Origin: Hyperoplus lanceolatus
Lineage: Eukaryota; Chordata; Actinopteri; Uranoscopiformes; Ammodytidae
Assembly: GCA_026929865.2 (NCBI GenBank)
Contig: CM049403.1
Span: 682,001 to 746,000, forward strand
DNA length: 64,000 nt
Direction: 5' to 3'
Under the pieces are notes generated by a model. It had not been told where the DNA came from, ran no database searches, and was given only the letters and a program-made list of their open reading frames with translations. Shown here piece after piece: positions 44,061-56,202 of the stretch. Positions within the stretch are counted from its first letter, which is position 1. Each line of letters begins with the position of its first letter. A program made the position numbers and the translations under genes.

Positions 44061-44801
44061 CTACAAAGCATTGACTCAGGGGGCTGAATACTTTTGCATG
44101 CCACACTTTTCAGTTTTTTTATTTATAAAAAAAAATGTAAAACCATGTCTCATTTTCATTCCACTTCACAATTATGCGCCACTTTGTGTTGGTCTATCAC
44201 ATAAAATCCCAATAAAATAAATGTACGTGTGGTTATAACGTGACTAAATGTCGAACATTTCAAGGGGTAAGAATACTTTTGCAAGGCACTGTAGATACAT
44301 ATCCCACCCATACAAAAACATGGGCCCACAATAGATAGTCTAGATTTAAAAAAGTGCTACGGATGGTCCATGTGCATAGGTAGCTGTTACTCGTAGATAA
44401 CAGTACAAAAATACTAGCTCTGCCAGTATATATTATGATAGGAAAATAAAAATTATAAAAAAGCAATCAAGTGTGCAAATATACAGGTGCAAAAATACAA
44501 TTGATATGCACCTCAGGCTAAAGTTTAAAAGTTTAAATGTCATCTGTCCTTACTTATTTAAAATCTGCTACCTGTCCGTACTGAATGTGTGTGTGCTGAA
44601 AAAATATCCAGTGTAAATACACAGCCTGGGCTCTGTAAATGTGCATGTTGCAAGCTACAATGGGTCTCCATTGTTTACATGCCTATTTACAGAGACCAGA
44701 GTAATTAGGTTTGTTTTCTAGAGCTTTACTTGGATCATGTAGGCCAAAAATATAACTCAGCTACATCATGATACAGAAACATGCAGAAGTATAGGTTATC
44801 G

Positions 44802-44971
44802 GGGGCGCCTTTAGCTCAGTTGGTAAGGCGTCCCCCTCCCGGGCCGGGCCCAGCAGCAGACCCGGGTTCGATTCCCACCCGCGGTCGTTCTCTGCATGTC
44901 ACTCCCCTCTCTGCCCCATTTCACCTCTGTCTCTCTGCACTATCAATAAAGCATAAAAATGCTCCAAAAAT

Positions 44972-45001
<30 letters not shown>
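44802..45001 (+). mobile_element. tRNA-derived SINE, copy 2, with perfect 17 bp TSD
   Basis: Same body as the 39100 copy, with A box TAGCTCAGTTGG and B box GGTTCGATTCC. It ends ATCAATAAAGCATAAAAATG and a pure A tract of about 24. The duplication AGAAGTATAGGTTATCG is exact at 44785-44801 and 45002-45018. This is a LINE-type insertion and looks recent. Confidence 0.95.
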
Positions 45002-45002
<1 letters not shown>

Positions 45003-45293
45003 GAAGTATAGGTTATCGAAGTAATTCAAAATGCAAAAATTATTATTATAGTTTAGGCCTTTCACTCAGCAGCTTATACAGTTTGCACTCTGGCACCCTG
45101 ACAGACGAACATCATGTATACGACTGAAGGCCGCAGGTGGAAATTTGGATTCAGCCTATGTAGAGGGAGAGAACCGGAGAAGCCAAATGCTCCAAAAAAT
45201 ATTTGCGACAACATATAGCCTGCTCGCTGCCTAATTTGATACATTTCACATATAGACAGGCCGGATATCTCCAAATAGCACTAATGTAATGAC

Positions 45294-45464
45294 CTGATGG
45301 GAGGTTAGGCCAATAATTGAAGAATACGCCAAGATAGTGATGAAGATCTTAGGCTTGAAAAGTTGATCAGTTCCAGGGACTTTAAAGGGTTGAGCCAGAC
45401 CAGCCAGACACCTTGACAAGGCATGGAACACCTCGTCAAAGATCATCTCTCCTGTGCTGTCGTC
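45294..45464 (-). CDS. szt2: szt2 exon 4
   Basis: This exon has 57 codons, beginning [20 protein letters not shown] and ending [10 protein letters not shown]. The acceptor is GTGCAG|GACGAC and the donor CAG|GTCATT; both ends are phase 0. The join to exon 3 recreates the STGIV-DDSTGE sequence of SZT2. I know of no catalytic function here; this is part of the N-terminal scaffold region. The donor has a non-consensus +4/+5 (GTCATT), so it is a relatively weak GT donor. Confidence 0.95.
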
Positions 45465-45719
45465 CTGCACAACAGAAGACACAAGACAAATTAACAAGTG
45501 TGGCCGACCATACCTAGCCACAGGCGTGGTTAAAAAAGATAAGAAGCAAGTTGAAGATATTAAAACTATCTGAACCAAAGCTGTGTACAAGTCAAAAGGC
45601 ACACTAACTGTAACCTGAGATTTCACTGTACTTTGTATTCACTAGTACCGCGGCCGACATGTAGTTGGAGTAAGGTTTTATATTGGATATTCTGTATATT
45701 ATAGATACAGAGAAAAAGT

Positions 45720-46470
45720 ATTTTCCGCCACGAGGAATTTAAATGATTGAAACAGGATTTAGATTTCTTTATTTAGAAGGGACAGCGCACATTGATAATG
45801 ACATGAGCACCAAAGTTCAACATGTAAATGTGCCAGATTTAGCCATGCAGGCTAATTTTCACCTGTAGTCCCTGGCAGGTTAATGACTTAAAAGAAACAT
45901 TAAAAAAAAAACTACAAAAATACAACACAAGCACAAAAACAAAATGACACAAGCACAGATAAGTAAAATGACACAATCATTTTTCCAGCCCATAACAGGT
46001 TGGTGGTGAGTGAAAAACATGAAGCAAGTAGCATACAGACTCAGATAAAAGTGCATGAACATATAGCACGTTAAAACACATAAGCATTTAAAGAAAGACA
46101 AACAGCACAAACAAGGAGCATACAAGTGGCATGAATGCAGACAAAAACAGATAAGCACAAACAAGGAGCATACAGACAAGGAGCATAAACTCAGACACAA
46201 ACACAACTAGTAAACACAAAGACAAACACACTATCCCAGATTATTATGGACGCATATTTGATTTTGTCAGTAACCAGTTTTTTATAGATTTTGAGAAGGA
46301 TTTGAGCGATGTAATGTTCCTTAGTTCTGTGGGCATGGTATTCCAAGTATGTGCTGATCGATTGGAAAAGGCTGCCCAAAAGAGCTTTTTTCTGGTATTT
46401 TACAATGGATTTAATAACATCTGTGTTGTTGTTTGAAGAACAATCCAAACCACTTTTCAACTAATTTGTG
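45720..46470. other. szt2 intron 3, unclassified repeat-like sequence
   Basis: Between exons 4 and 3. TTTATTTAGAAGGGACAGCG and TAGTCCCTGGCAGGTTAAT look like a fish dispersed repeat, but no ends or coding domain are visible. CAAACAAGGAGCATACA is repeated twice (46101 and 46155). Minus frames of Cys/Leu/Phe codons here are not supported as genes. Confidence 0.4.
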
Positions 46471-46892
46471 TCAATTACATTCCTTACTAACTAAACTAAA
46501 AATATACCAACAAAATTTGAAGGTGCACTATGCAGTTTCAAGGGAGGGGGATTTGTTTACATTTGAAGAGCCTGCAATTAGTTTACAAAAATAAATCTCT
46601 ACATGTTATTCTAAGTATTTAATAATTCTATTATCATAAAGGTAAGTCATTTTGAGGAACCTGGAACCAAACATAACACTAGAAAATGTTTGTAAACCAA
46701 ACTGTGGGCCCTGCTGCTGTAAACAACAACAATGAAATGGTAAATTTTTAGGAAGCTCTCTAACTTCAAACAGTGTTCGAAGGATCCAGATGTTCAGATA
46801 ATCAGATGTAATCAGATTATACCTTACAATGTTCACTTCTCTGACACACCCAAGTTGCATAGTGCAACTTTAACTTAAACTTTAAGTCTTAC

Positions 46893-47066
46893 CACAATCC
46901 CTGTTGAAGGGCTGAGGTCCAGCTCGATGATGAAGCGGTACCTCCGGGCCAGAAAGGTGGCCCTGGTAGAGGGCATCAAAATGTACGGACATATGGTGAG
47001 GGAGAGATCCGGCTGCCAGCCTTTAGGTAAGATGCTCAGCAAGTCCAATTCATTGTCTGAGTTCAC
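46893..47066 (-). CDS. szt2: szt2 exon 3
   Basis: This exon has 58 codons from [20 protein letters not shown] to [10 protein letters not shown]. The acceptor is ATTCCAG|GTGAAC and the donor GTG|GTAAG; both ends are phase 0. The WQP motif and the [17 protein letters not shown] stretch are strongly conserved SZT2 segments, and spacing to exon 2 matches the human protein as I recall it. It is separated from exon 2 by a 9.3 kb transposon-filled intron. Confidence 0.96.
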
Positions 47067-47265
47067 CTGGAATAGAATTGAGAGGGTCAAATATAACAGT
47101 GACTTATCATGCACAGCATTTCGGTTTTTTACACTATCAGATAAACTTTTTTGCGTGATAATTTCAGGATGCATTATATTTTCCTTCGTTTACCTGAATA
47201 TAATTCTCTGATGCATTTGTCAAATGGACACATAAGCTGGACATATTTTATGCATATGCAAGGTA

Positions 47266-47355
47266 CAGTGGCTTGCAAAAGTATTCATACACCTTGAACT
47301 TTCCACATTTTGTCACGTTACAACCACAACCTATATTTTTGAAAACTTCATAAAA
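47266..47355. mobile_element. Tc1 family D terminal fragment
   Basis: CAGTGGCTTGCAAAAGTATT, then CATACACCTTGAACTTTCCA, matches the left end of Tc1 D at 41223. Only the outer ~80 bp remain. Confidence 0.8.
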
Positions 47356-47458
47356 ACAAATCAGAAAATGCATGATTCCATTTGCACGGATGCCAATATG
47401 GCGGCCATCTTGGCTTTTCAAATATGGCGAACTTCAAAGTTTGTTTCTTAAAATTGTC

Positions 47459-48045
47459 AATTTTCCACTGTGTGGTATCAGCTCAACTCTCCTCGCCTCA
47501 ACTTGCATTTTTGGCGTTAAGATCGCAAAATCCTGGTACCTGGTAGCGGCTGCTTTTTTGGTATCGCCTCACTCAAGGTTCCAAGCGAGCTGAGCCGATG
47601 CTAAAAGGTGACGTCGGCATACTGCCGGCCACTGATTGGCCAGAGACTCCCGGCTTCTTTCTGTTGTATATTCTCCCAAACTCTCCGGGACTGAGTGTAT
47701 TTTGTCTCACTGCGTGCAGCCGCCTCTGGCTCTCTATCAAAAAACTTAATGAAATGTCCATATATTCGCGAAGCTCACCCAGTTGTGTTGGTTGTTGGGG
47801 ATGTTACTTTAAACATACTGTACACGACACTAGAGGAGACATGTAGGGCAGCTAGCAGCTATAGCCTAGTTAGCCAGCTGGGACAGAAATGATAGCGACC
47901 GATTACAATACAAGCCTTGGACTGCACTGATTACCTCAATAAAGTATTCAGGCATAGACACGGCTTGCATTTGAAAACACGTATCCTGGAACAAGCATTG
48001 AATAGTCAACTTTATGATGCCTGTGTTTACGTGCATAGGGATATA
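47459..48045. mobile_element. non-autonomous repeat (TTTCCACTG...GGTATCAGCTC family), copy 2
   Basis: It is homologous to 19931-20510 throughout (shared ATGCTAAAAGGTGACGTCGG, GGCTTCTTTCTGTTGTATAT, ATTACCTCAATAAA). The right side is cut at 48045 by the Tc1 C insertion, so only its left half is present. Confidence 0.75.
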
Positions 48046-48832
48046 CAGTGGAGGAAAAATAAGTATTTGATCCCTCACCGATTTTGTAAGTTTGCCCACT
48101 TACAAAGAAATGAGCGTCCTATAATTTTAAAGCTAAGTTTATTTTAACAGTGATAGACAGAATATCAAAAAGAAAATCCAGAAAATCACATTAAAAAAAA
48201 ATATATATAAATTATTTTGCATTTCATTGAATGAAATAAGAATTTGACAGATTAGTTCTTGTGCTTTAAAAAAGTACTCCTAATCTCAACTAGTTTCCTG
48301 TATAAAACACACCTGTCTCAACTTGTTACCTGTATAAATCAAACTCCAACGTCTCCATCATGGGCAAGACCAAAGAGCTGTCTAAGGACATCAGGGACAA
48401 GATTGTAGACCTGCACAAGGCCAGAATAGACTAACAGACCATAGGCGAAAAGCTAAGTGAGAAGGAAACAACTGTTGGTGCGATTATTCGAAAATGAAAG
48501 AAACACAAAATGAGTCTCAGTCTGGGGCTCCATGTAAGATCTCACCTTGTGGGGTATCAATGATCATGAGAAAGGTGAGGGATCAGCCCAGATCTACACA
48601 GGAGGAGCCTGTTTATGATCCCAAAGCAGCTGGGACCACAGTCACCAAGAAAACCATTGGTAACACACTATGCAGTAATGGATTGAAATCCTGTAGTGCC
48701 CGTAGGGTCCCCCTGCTCAAGAAGGGACATGTACAGAACCGTCTGAAGTTTGCCAATGAGCACCTGAACCACTCAGAGAATGCTTGGGAGAAGGTGATGT
48801 GGTCAGATTAGAACAAAATCAAGTTTTTTACT
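48046..48832 (+). mobile_element. Tc1/mariner family C, 5' half only
   Basis: It starts at a TA with CAGTGGAGGAAAAATAAGTA and carries transposase codons [20 protein letters not shown] (48360), then [20 protein letters not shown] and [18 protein letters not shown] (first catalytic Asp). It ends abruptly near 48832, after AAATCAAGTTTTTTA. Stops occur at TAA 48432 and TGA 48495. The rest of the element is missing. 48833-49164 holds nothing recognisable. Confidence 0.88.
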
Positions 48833-49164
48833 GGTTTGGAGGAATTGAATCCCCCTCCTGGACACAGATAGAAAGTCATATCCTAGATAGGCAGGACCTA
48901 GCCCATATCCAGGTTTTTTTTTTATGCTTTGTGTCTAGGATGAAAGCATAAAATCATTAAAAAAAATATTTTATGCTGTAATGACAGCAGGATCAAATTG
49001 GTAAAAAAAAGTCATTTTGAATAGGAGTCAATAGGGGACAAAAACGTCCTTAGGGAGCTGAGAGGGCATAACAAGTGTACAGCCTTTATTATAGATGGTA
49101 CAAAGTTGCTGAGTAGAAATTCACAAAATATTTGAAAAGAAAATCCCTGGACAAAATGTATTCA

Positions 49165-50218
49165 GTTAAAGGTCACATATTATACACTTTTCTGTCAATA
49201 TTATACAGGTGAAACTCGAAAAATTAGACATGGTTCTTCTCAGGGTAAACCTAACCGTGGTAACATGCAGTACAGGCACGGCCAGCTATAGACCTATGGG
49301 CAGACGCCAATGGCTTCGCTTCCAGACAGGGGCGGGGGGAGCTCATAGATTGTATATTTACGAGGGGAGCTGCAGCTCGGTTTAAAAAATAGGCCATCGT
49401 GAGATTAGCTGAAAATCAGGGCATACTACAATAAATGATCTTAACGGTTTGTTCAGCAAACAACTAAAGAAAAACCTCTAAGACCATACAGGTGAAACTC
49501 GAAAAATTAGAATATCATGCAAAAGTTCATTTATTTCAGTAATTCAACCTAAATTGTGAAACTAATATATTATATAGACTCATTACATTCAAAGTGAGAT
49601 ATCTCAAGCCTTTATTTGTTATAATTGTGATTATTATGGCTTACAGCCAAAATCAAAATCTCAGAAAATTAGAATATTACATAAAATCAATAAAAAAAGT
49701 TTTTTTAAATACAGAAATGTCGGCCCTCTAGAAAGTATAATCATGCATATGTACTAAGTACTTGGTTTGGGCCCCTTTTACATGAATTCTTGCCTCAATG
49801 CGGCGTGGCATGGATGCTAGCAGTCTGTGGCACTGCTGAGTTGTTATGGAAGCCCAGGTTGCTTTGATAGTCACCTTCAGCTTGTCTGTATTGTTGGGTC
49901 TGGTGTGTATCATCTGCCTCTTGGGGGGGTGGGGTTATCATGGACTACTGCACGGTGGAAGTTTCTGGTTACTAATGTGGGGGGAAAGCATGGACATATA
50001 AAGAAAATATGGGGAAGTGGCTATGCCGACTGTGACGTTACAGTCGGCGAGAATTCTGACTGGAGTATATTGGAGAGGTTTTCAGAAAGGGGGAGGATGA
50101 GGAAAGGAGAGATTTTTTTTTTTTTTTTTAACTTTGGCAGTCCCTAGGCACACCGTGGAGCCATAGTTATGTTCCAACACATTTAAAAAGTGCAGTTTGC
50201 ATAATATGTGACCTTTAA
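49165..50218. mobile_element. TTAA-type composite repeat, copy 3, with nested Tc1 E
   Basis: The outer ends TTAAAGGTCACATATTATAC and GCATAATATGTGACCTTTAA are inverted and overlap TTAA, suggesting a piggyBac-like target. The right part (49920-50218) is nearly the same as 33722-34022. The left part holds 49208-49920, containing Tc1 E. Encodes no protein. Confidence 0.75.
49491..49920 (-). mobile_element. Tc1/mariner family E fragment
   Basis: It starts next to TA with CAGGTGAAACTCGAAAAATT. The minus strand at 49913-49740 encodes a C-terminal transposase piece (TIKATWASITTQQCHRLLAS, MPRRIEARI). The other end is missing. The same first 25 bp also occur alone at 49208-49232, a second broken left end. 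Confidence 0.8.
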
Positions 50219-50320
50219 CATAAGCACAGCAAAAGTTATACACAAAAAAGAGTGTGAAAGGACAACCATGTCCCCAAGAGCACCTAATGGTTAAGACCTT
50301 CTTAAGTGTATCTTCTTTAG

Positions 50321-51481
50321 CAGTGTTTCCCCCAGAAAATGGCTTAGTCAAGGTGGTCACTGTCCCTGGTCACGGGAGGCGCGCCACCGCGGCGAACATT
50401 TTGGGGGTATTTTGCTCAAATATGCCAATGCACAGTAAAGAAATAAACAACTGTTAATTTTAATACAAAAATACAACAGACACTGACCTTACAGTTGTGC
50501 AATTTTGTTGCTATGTCCAGGTACAAATGATGTGCAAACATGCAGACAGTACAAAGCACAATTAAAGAAAACTTCTACTGTTTTGGTGCAGTACTATACA
50601 GACACACTAAATACAAATATGGACCATACACTTAACATGTGTATGCACATCAAAGTGCACATTCAACTTTTTAAAGTTCCTTTTTTGGCTGTTGTGCGGT
50701 TATTGTGGACAATAATTATTGTGGCCTACTGTGATGCGATAGCCTATAATTCATTAATGGTTATTTTGAGCCTACTTGCTTGATTTATTTACATGTATTT
50801 CATGTATTTCCCAATTTAAAACATAAAATAAAGCAGCATTGAAAATTCAGAAAATAAATCTTCTTGTCCTACACTAGCATGCTGTTTGAAAAATAACTCA
50901 ATAGTTGAAATAATAAATACAATGTGTTTTCCCCTTAAAATGACTAAATGCATTTCAAAGACCGTAGCAGTGTGGCACGTCTGTAAACTTACTGAAACTT
51001 GGCTGGGCCATCACTCTCATGCATTCTTCAAACTTTTCTCTGAGCTGATAGATAGGTTGTGTTGCCACGGTGATGTCTTAAACTATTCTAGCTTTGCAGA
51101 GTACTTCTTTCTGTTCAGCTAAATATTCCCATAGAACTGCACTGCGTTTATTATCGCCACCAGTTAAATGTCGGTTTGCTTCTGCTCGTTTAACTCTCCC
51201 GCGTGCATGCCGTAGTCGCACGCGGTACGGTCGCGCGCGCAGAGCCGCAGAAACAGAGCAGCTGATATAGAAACACTTGGAGACACATGCTTTTTACCGC
51301 AAATCGCGGCCTTTCGCGCAGTTATGACCATGCACAAGCACACATCGCGCTTGCTAGTACATTAATTGTGCAGCACAAAAAAAAAAAAAGTTTTACTTTT
51401 TTTTGGGGTGGTTGGTAGTCAAGGCGGGGGGCTGCCGTTGCTAAGGCGGCCGCCTTAGCTATAAAGCGCTGGGAAACACTG
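50321..51481. mobile_element. hAT-like element (CAGTGTTTCCC ends)
   Basis: 1,161 bp with ends CAGTGTTTCCC and GGGAAACACTG. The right part (51254-51470) contains CGCGCTTGCTAG and GGCGGCCGCCTTAGC, homologous to 7440 and 27860-28050. No clear 8 bp duplication. The frames at 50505-50783 and 50886-51122 show no domain that I recognise. Confidence 0.65.
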
Positions 51482-51489
51482 TATACTGT

Positions 51490-52880
51490 ATGTAGGGAGG
51501 AGGATCATTCATTTCTATTAATATTGATAACATTATCAAGACTTCACAATCAGAATCTTTATAGACACTTTTCTATTATTTTGTTAAAAGAGCACCCGTA
51601 TTATTGCTTTAATTCAGGGGTGTCCAAACTACGTATTGGCCCACGGCCGATTTTAAAAATATAATGTAATGTAATGTAATTCTTCAGATTAAGCCTCTTA
51701 ATTTTCCCTCTCAAAGTGCACCAGATTCATGCATTTCACTTTAAAAAGTTAAAAAAATCTCCCGGGGGGGGGGCATACCCCCCTAGGAGGATCTGGAACT
51801 CGGCTGGCTACTATTTTCACCCTGCTGTACATCGTTCGGAAAATTAGTATTCGGAGCTTAAATTAGTATTCGGAGCTTCATTTTTTTTTTTTTATATATA
51901 TATAATTTTTTTTTTGCAAGAAGCTAGTACTGCAATATAATGTCATCAATTAATTTTATATTTGGATATAAAAGTTAGTAATATTGTAGTAGCAGTAGTA
52001 GTATTGCTCATTTAGGAGGATATTACATCACTAAGTGTCATAGCGCATCCATTACTTCACCTCCGAGCGCGTAAATCTTCAACAAAATATGCGATACTGT
52101 CAAAATCGGTTCCAGGGAGGATATAGGGATTATTAACGTTTTTTTTTTTTTTATGTTGTTTTTGATGGAACGAATATTCGAATATTCGCTCGGAAAAACC
52201 AATGAATATTCAAAGCCTGAAAAATGGCATTCGGGCCAGCCCTATTAATTTGCAAGGAAAGTGTTGCCGTGAAGAAGGATTACAATTTACGAAGACACTA
52301 TGAAACTAAACATCAGAGCAGGTACATGTCCTTATAAATGTGTTATTTTTGCCAAGTGGCCCGGCCCTTCGTGAGCAGAGCTCAAGATAGGACTTTAAAC
52401 AGGTTATAATTCCATATTTACTAGCCTACCTATTCTATATTGCTGGGAAAACAAGTTTTTTCCCCCAACTGTATTATTCTATTTTCTCTGGAAAAACTGA
52501 AAAAAATAAATTTTCTTGATGTTACATTTGAACACATCATGATGACCTTTTATTGACCTATGCCTAATTATCAGTTTACTGAGCCGACCTGAACACATCA
52601 CATTTGAACCGTTCGCGATTTCTTTTTTTCTTTTTTTAAGCTTACTAGCTCTTATCCTGCAGATTTTAACATCATGGATTTAAAAACTATCACTTTTTTT
52701 AACTGACGGAACTTGCTACATCGTCTCCTGTTTACTGATTACCGCTGCTTTGAATGAATGATGAGACATGCCTAGCCCGTCTGCAGCAGCAGCTGACGGA
52801 GGTTTATTATTATTTTATTATCATTTTTTTGGAGACGGAGTTGAAGCGGGTTGTTTCTTCAGGACAGTCAAAGGTACAAC
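51490..52880. mobile_element. nested hAT-like relics
   Basis: An outer relic (51490-51614, resuming at 52376) matches 58230-58790. Inserted in it is a CAGGGGTGTCCAAACT copy (51615-52375, right end lost). Inside that is a fragment (51838-52245) of the 2782-3722 family ending ATTCGGGCCAGCCCTA. The order of insertion is readable from which sequence is interrupted. No protein-coding capacity. Confidence 0.65.
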
Positions 52881-53343
52881 ACTTTTTACAGTCTATTATG
52901 CGGACCATTGACGGGATCAGAGTTTCCGTTGTCCGGTAATTACCGGTTATTGACCGGAAAAAACATACGGGGACCGAAAATTCTAATTGTCTCCAGTCAG
53001 ATTGTCTGGTTGAAATAATTCCCTCTTCACACTTTGAATTGTTTTAAAAAATGCTACAGTGATTTTCAACTATTTAATACTACTGAATAGATGAAAAACC
53101 AAGTTTCATTCATTATAACAGTAACTGTAGTGTAAAAGGAAAAAAAACTGCATGACGTACTCTCGTTCTGATTTAATGGACTGGTTTACAAACTACAAAC
53201 GGCGACATCAAGCGGGAAAATCAAAGCCTAAGCCACAGCAAAACAAGGAAATATTATATATAAGAATGACTTATATATAAGAAGACTCGGACTCCGGAGA
53301 GACAGCTGATGCCATGCCCGTGGGCCGTGGCTCAGCCGAAAAG

Positions 53344-53377
<34 letters not shown>

Positions 53378-55320
53378 TTAGTGCATTTTTTTTTTCTTTT
53401 TTCCAAAGAGTTTTTATTTGATATGAGAAAAGACGTAAACTTTATTTAAAGTAGGCTATTATAGTAGGCCTAGGTAAGTCGCTGCAGGCAGTAGGCCTAC
53501 TGTTATAAGCCAGTATAACTACTGTCGTTTTTATTTTTTATTATGGCTTTCTCACTTGCAGCGTAAATAATTTTATCCGCACTTTATAATATGAGCCAGT
53601 TTGTTTTATAAGAACGACTCATTATTTTGCGTGTAAACGTGTCAGAGGCATATATCGACAAATCAGTCGATTCACTGTGACTTTTTGCAGCAGCAGGGCA
53701 AACAAATTGCGATCTGAGGTTTCCTTTAAGCACCACAGACAGCGACCACCGTAATGTTCAGAATTTGCACCAAAGCTCTAATGATAGTAATAAAGAGAAG
53801 CTTTATTTAAATGCTGTCCATGTGACTGTGGTGACTGATTGTATAATTGCTGTAGACATAATCTCACGGAGGGAAGCGGCTGTTTCACTTTACTTTTTCT
53901 CCGGTTGCGCAGTCAGTTTGGCGACATGGCACTGTGTTCGGGCTCGATAAATGCAATCAGATGGCGGTAGCCTTCCCTCCCCCGACAGCCCTTACGGGCA
54001 GAATATCCCCGGTTATTATTTTAGTCGTCAGGCCAGAGTCTGTCTGCGCATCGGCTCGCTCGCTCACACTGGCGAGGTGTCACGGTGAAACGCTGCTTTG
54101 CTCGGACGAAGGCTTTGGGTGTTTTAAGTTTACAAACATCCAGTCGTAAATGGGTGTTATAACTTTATGCTGCATAATTTGCATTGCACTATTTGTTTGA
54201 AAAAAATCTCCATTTGTGAAGCTGACATTTTCATGTACACACATAGCAGAAGTGAAGCTCCTGCAGTGCGCTCACAACCACACATTAACTCGCATACGGC
54301 TGCGTCTGACTCTTCCATTTCCAATTTATACAAAAATCATAATAATAATAAAAGTATGTTGAGACTTCAGTCGGCTACGAGTCGAAAATCGGTGTTGAGT
54401 CGACATTTTTCCCATAGTTTTACGCAAAAACTGCTGTTTTATTTCCTCTGCTTTTGAAGTGAAAAATATGCCTATTAAATGTTTTGTGCTTTGATTGAAT
54501 TGTATTGTCGTCACTGCCTGTTGCAAGTAGCCCACATTTAAATATAAATAGTAGGCTAAACATATACATGCTTTGATGATATTATTCTTTATAAAGTTGC
54601 TTATCAATATTTTTCCGATATGATCGTTGAATCCTTACTGGTCACATGACCGGCACCAATTTTGTCTAGCGGAAACACTGGACGGGATAATACGCTGAAG
54701 TAGGCCTAATTAGATGAAGATGACCCAATCTCTACTCGATATATAACATAACATCATGTGATCTACTGGACTCCATAGCGGTATCGATAAGCTCAAAAGT
54801 TATTGATTTCCGGTTTTTGAATATAGCAGAACCAGGTCTGTAGCCTAGGCTTTTGGGACGTAGACAGCGAAACTCTCTCTGTCTGTCTGTCTGTCTGTGT
54901 GTCTCTCTCTCTCACACTCAGAGAGAGAGAGAGAGAGAGAAAAGAGAGCAAGAGAGAGAGCGAGATGCTGCTGGCCGCCGCACGCTGCTCAATTGCAAAT
55001 ATAGCATATTTATTTTGTGTGAGATAGCGGGAAAAAGGTTGTTTTGCAGACTCTAAAACACTTGAATAAATAGCCTCGACTATTGACAACCCCTCAAAAA
55101 TCCACTTTCCCGTTCGGGCAAACAGAAAGCAATCTCAATTTGCCCAAAGATTATTTTCAGTTGCCCCCGGCAAGCGGGCAACCGTTAGTGTCATCCCCTG
55201 TAGACTGTTTAAAGGTTAAATGCTTTTCATATGAAGCTGCAGCAGTAGGAAATGTTCAGTTTGCATTAGCAGTAACACTGCGCACTAGTGTGTACCGGTG
55301 GTGAAACAAGTTTATTATTA
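52881..55320. other. szt2 intron 2, repeat-like without defined elements
   Basis: No clear exon. GA-rich tracts lie at 53343-53370 and 54920-54962. Positions 53690-53900 resemble 62830-63030 (shared AGAGGCTTTATTTAAA-type sequence and ATGCTGTC), so both belong to one dispersed repeat, whose ends are not seen. The frames at 53765-54457 have no recognisable domain. Confidence 0.45.
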
Positions 55321-55321
55321 T

Positions 55322-55970
55322 CAGGGTTCGACATAACGTATAGCCCGATGGCCCGGGGCCAGTAAAATCATATGCAGGGCAAGTTGATTGCCAATCCCAG
55401 TTGGTGTATTTTTTGTTGACAACATCATGATTCGCTAAAGTACACACGAGAGACGCTATAACCCCGCCCTCCCGCCTTACCGGCTTTTTCAAACTGGCGG
55501 ATTTTAAAAATGTCTTCTTACGAGGAAACGAAAAGAAAGCGTTATTTTTTGCCGTCCTGGAAGACTGCTTTTCCTTGGCTTGCAAATGGCGACCACGGCT
55601 GATGTTTTGCCAAGCTTGCAGACAGTTCCCTGCGAAAGCGGATCGGGGGGGGGGGTTTAAAGGGAATGAGAAGCAGACCATAGAAGCGCACGATAAAAGC
55701 AGGAGCCACATAAACTGTCTAATTGCTAAGCGGGTTGCTGACAACCCTTCTTCCGGCCCGCTAAATATGTGGGCGAGACGAGCGACAAGTGAAAACAACG
55801 GCAGGTTAGAAAAGCTCATAAACACGGCTTACCAGATAGCCAAAACGGAGCTGCCGTTCACTCTGTATGAGCACACGATCGCGCTCATGAAGAAGAACGG
55901 GATGGACGTGGGGTCCCATTACAACACTGATGTGGCGTGTCGAAGGTAGCCTACGTTACATACAAATACT
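55322..55970 (+). pseudogene. hAT-type transposase N-terminal exon-like fragment
   Basis: After CAGGGTTCGACAT (55322, a hAT-like left end), a frame reads MSSYEETKRKRYFLPSWKTA from 55510. It then shifts near 55590 to RLMFCQACRQFPAKA, HDKSRSHINC, LINTAYQIAKTELPFTLYEH, then MKKNGMDVGSHYN. The C-x2-C...H-x5-C arrangement and the IAK-x-ELPF-x-LYEH motif fit the N-terminal zinc finger region of ZNF862-like hAT transposases. The frame ends at TAG 55947 beside a possible donor (CGAAG|GTAGCC). A G11 run lies inside. Confidence 0.55.
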
Positions 55971-56131
55971 GTTGAGATCCAAAACGGTTTGTTGGCAGTG
56001 TGTGGGTTTGTGTGTGTGAGTGAGAGACAATGTTATGTTGTTATATGTTGAATATTTTTACTTATTAATTTGATGATGTGCTTTGGCAATATTGTACAAA
56101 ACTGTAACTTTCATGCCAATAAAGCCAATTT

Positions 56132-56133
<2 letters not shown>

Positions 56134-56196
<63 letters not shown>
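56134..56196. repeat. (GA)n microsatellite
   Basis: About 30 GA units, 170 bp below szt2 exon 2. Confidence 0.97.

Positions 56197-56202
<6 letters not shown>

Larger units (their letters stand above)
41223..44291. mobile_element. Tc1/mariner family D fold-back element with nested insertions
   Basis: Ends AGTGGCTTGCAAAAGTATTC and ACTTTTGCAAGGCACTG. The left half (41223-42050) encodes transposase on the minus strand; the right half (42061-42113 and 43812-44291) encodes the equivalent part on the plus strand. The two halves meet near 42050-42065, where WSDETK-like codons face away from each other. The right half is interrupted by a hAT fragment, a pogo-like MITE and a second hAT. Confidence 0.85.
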
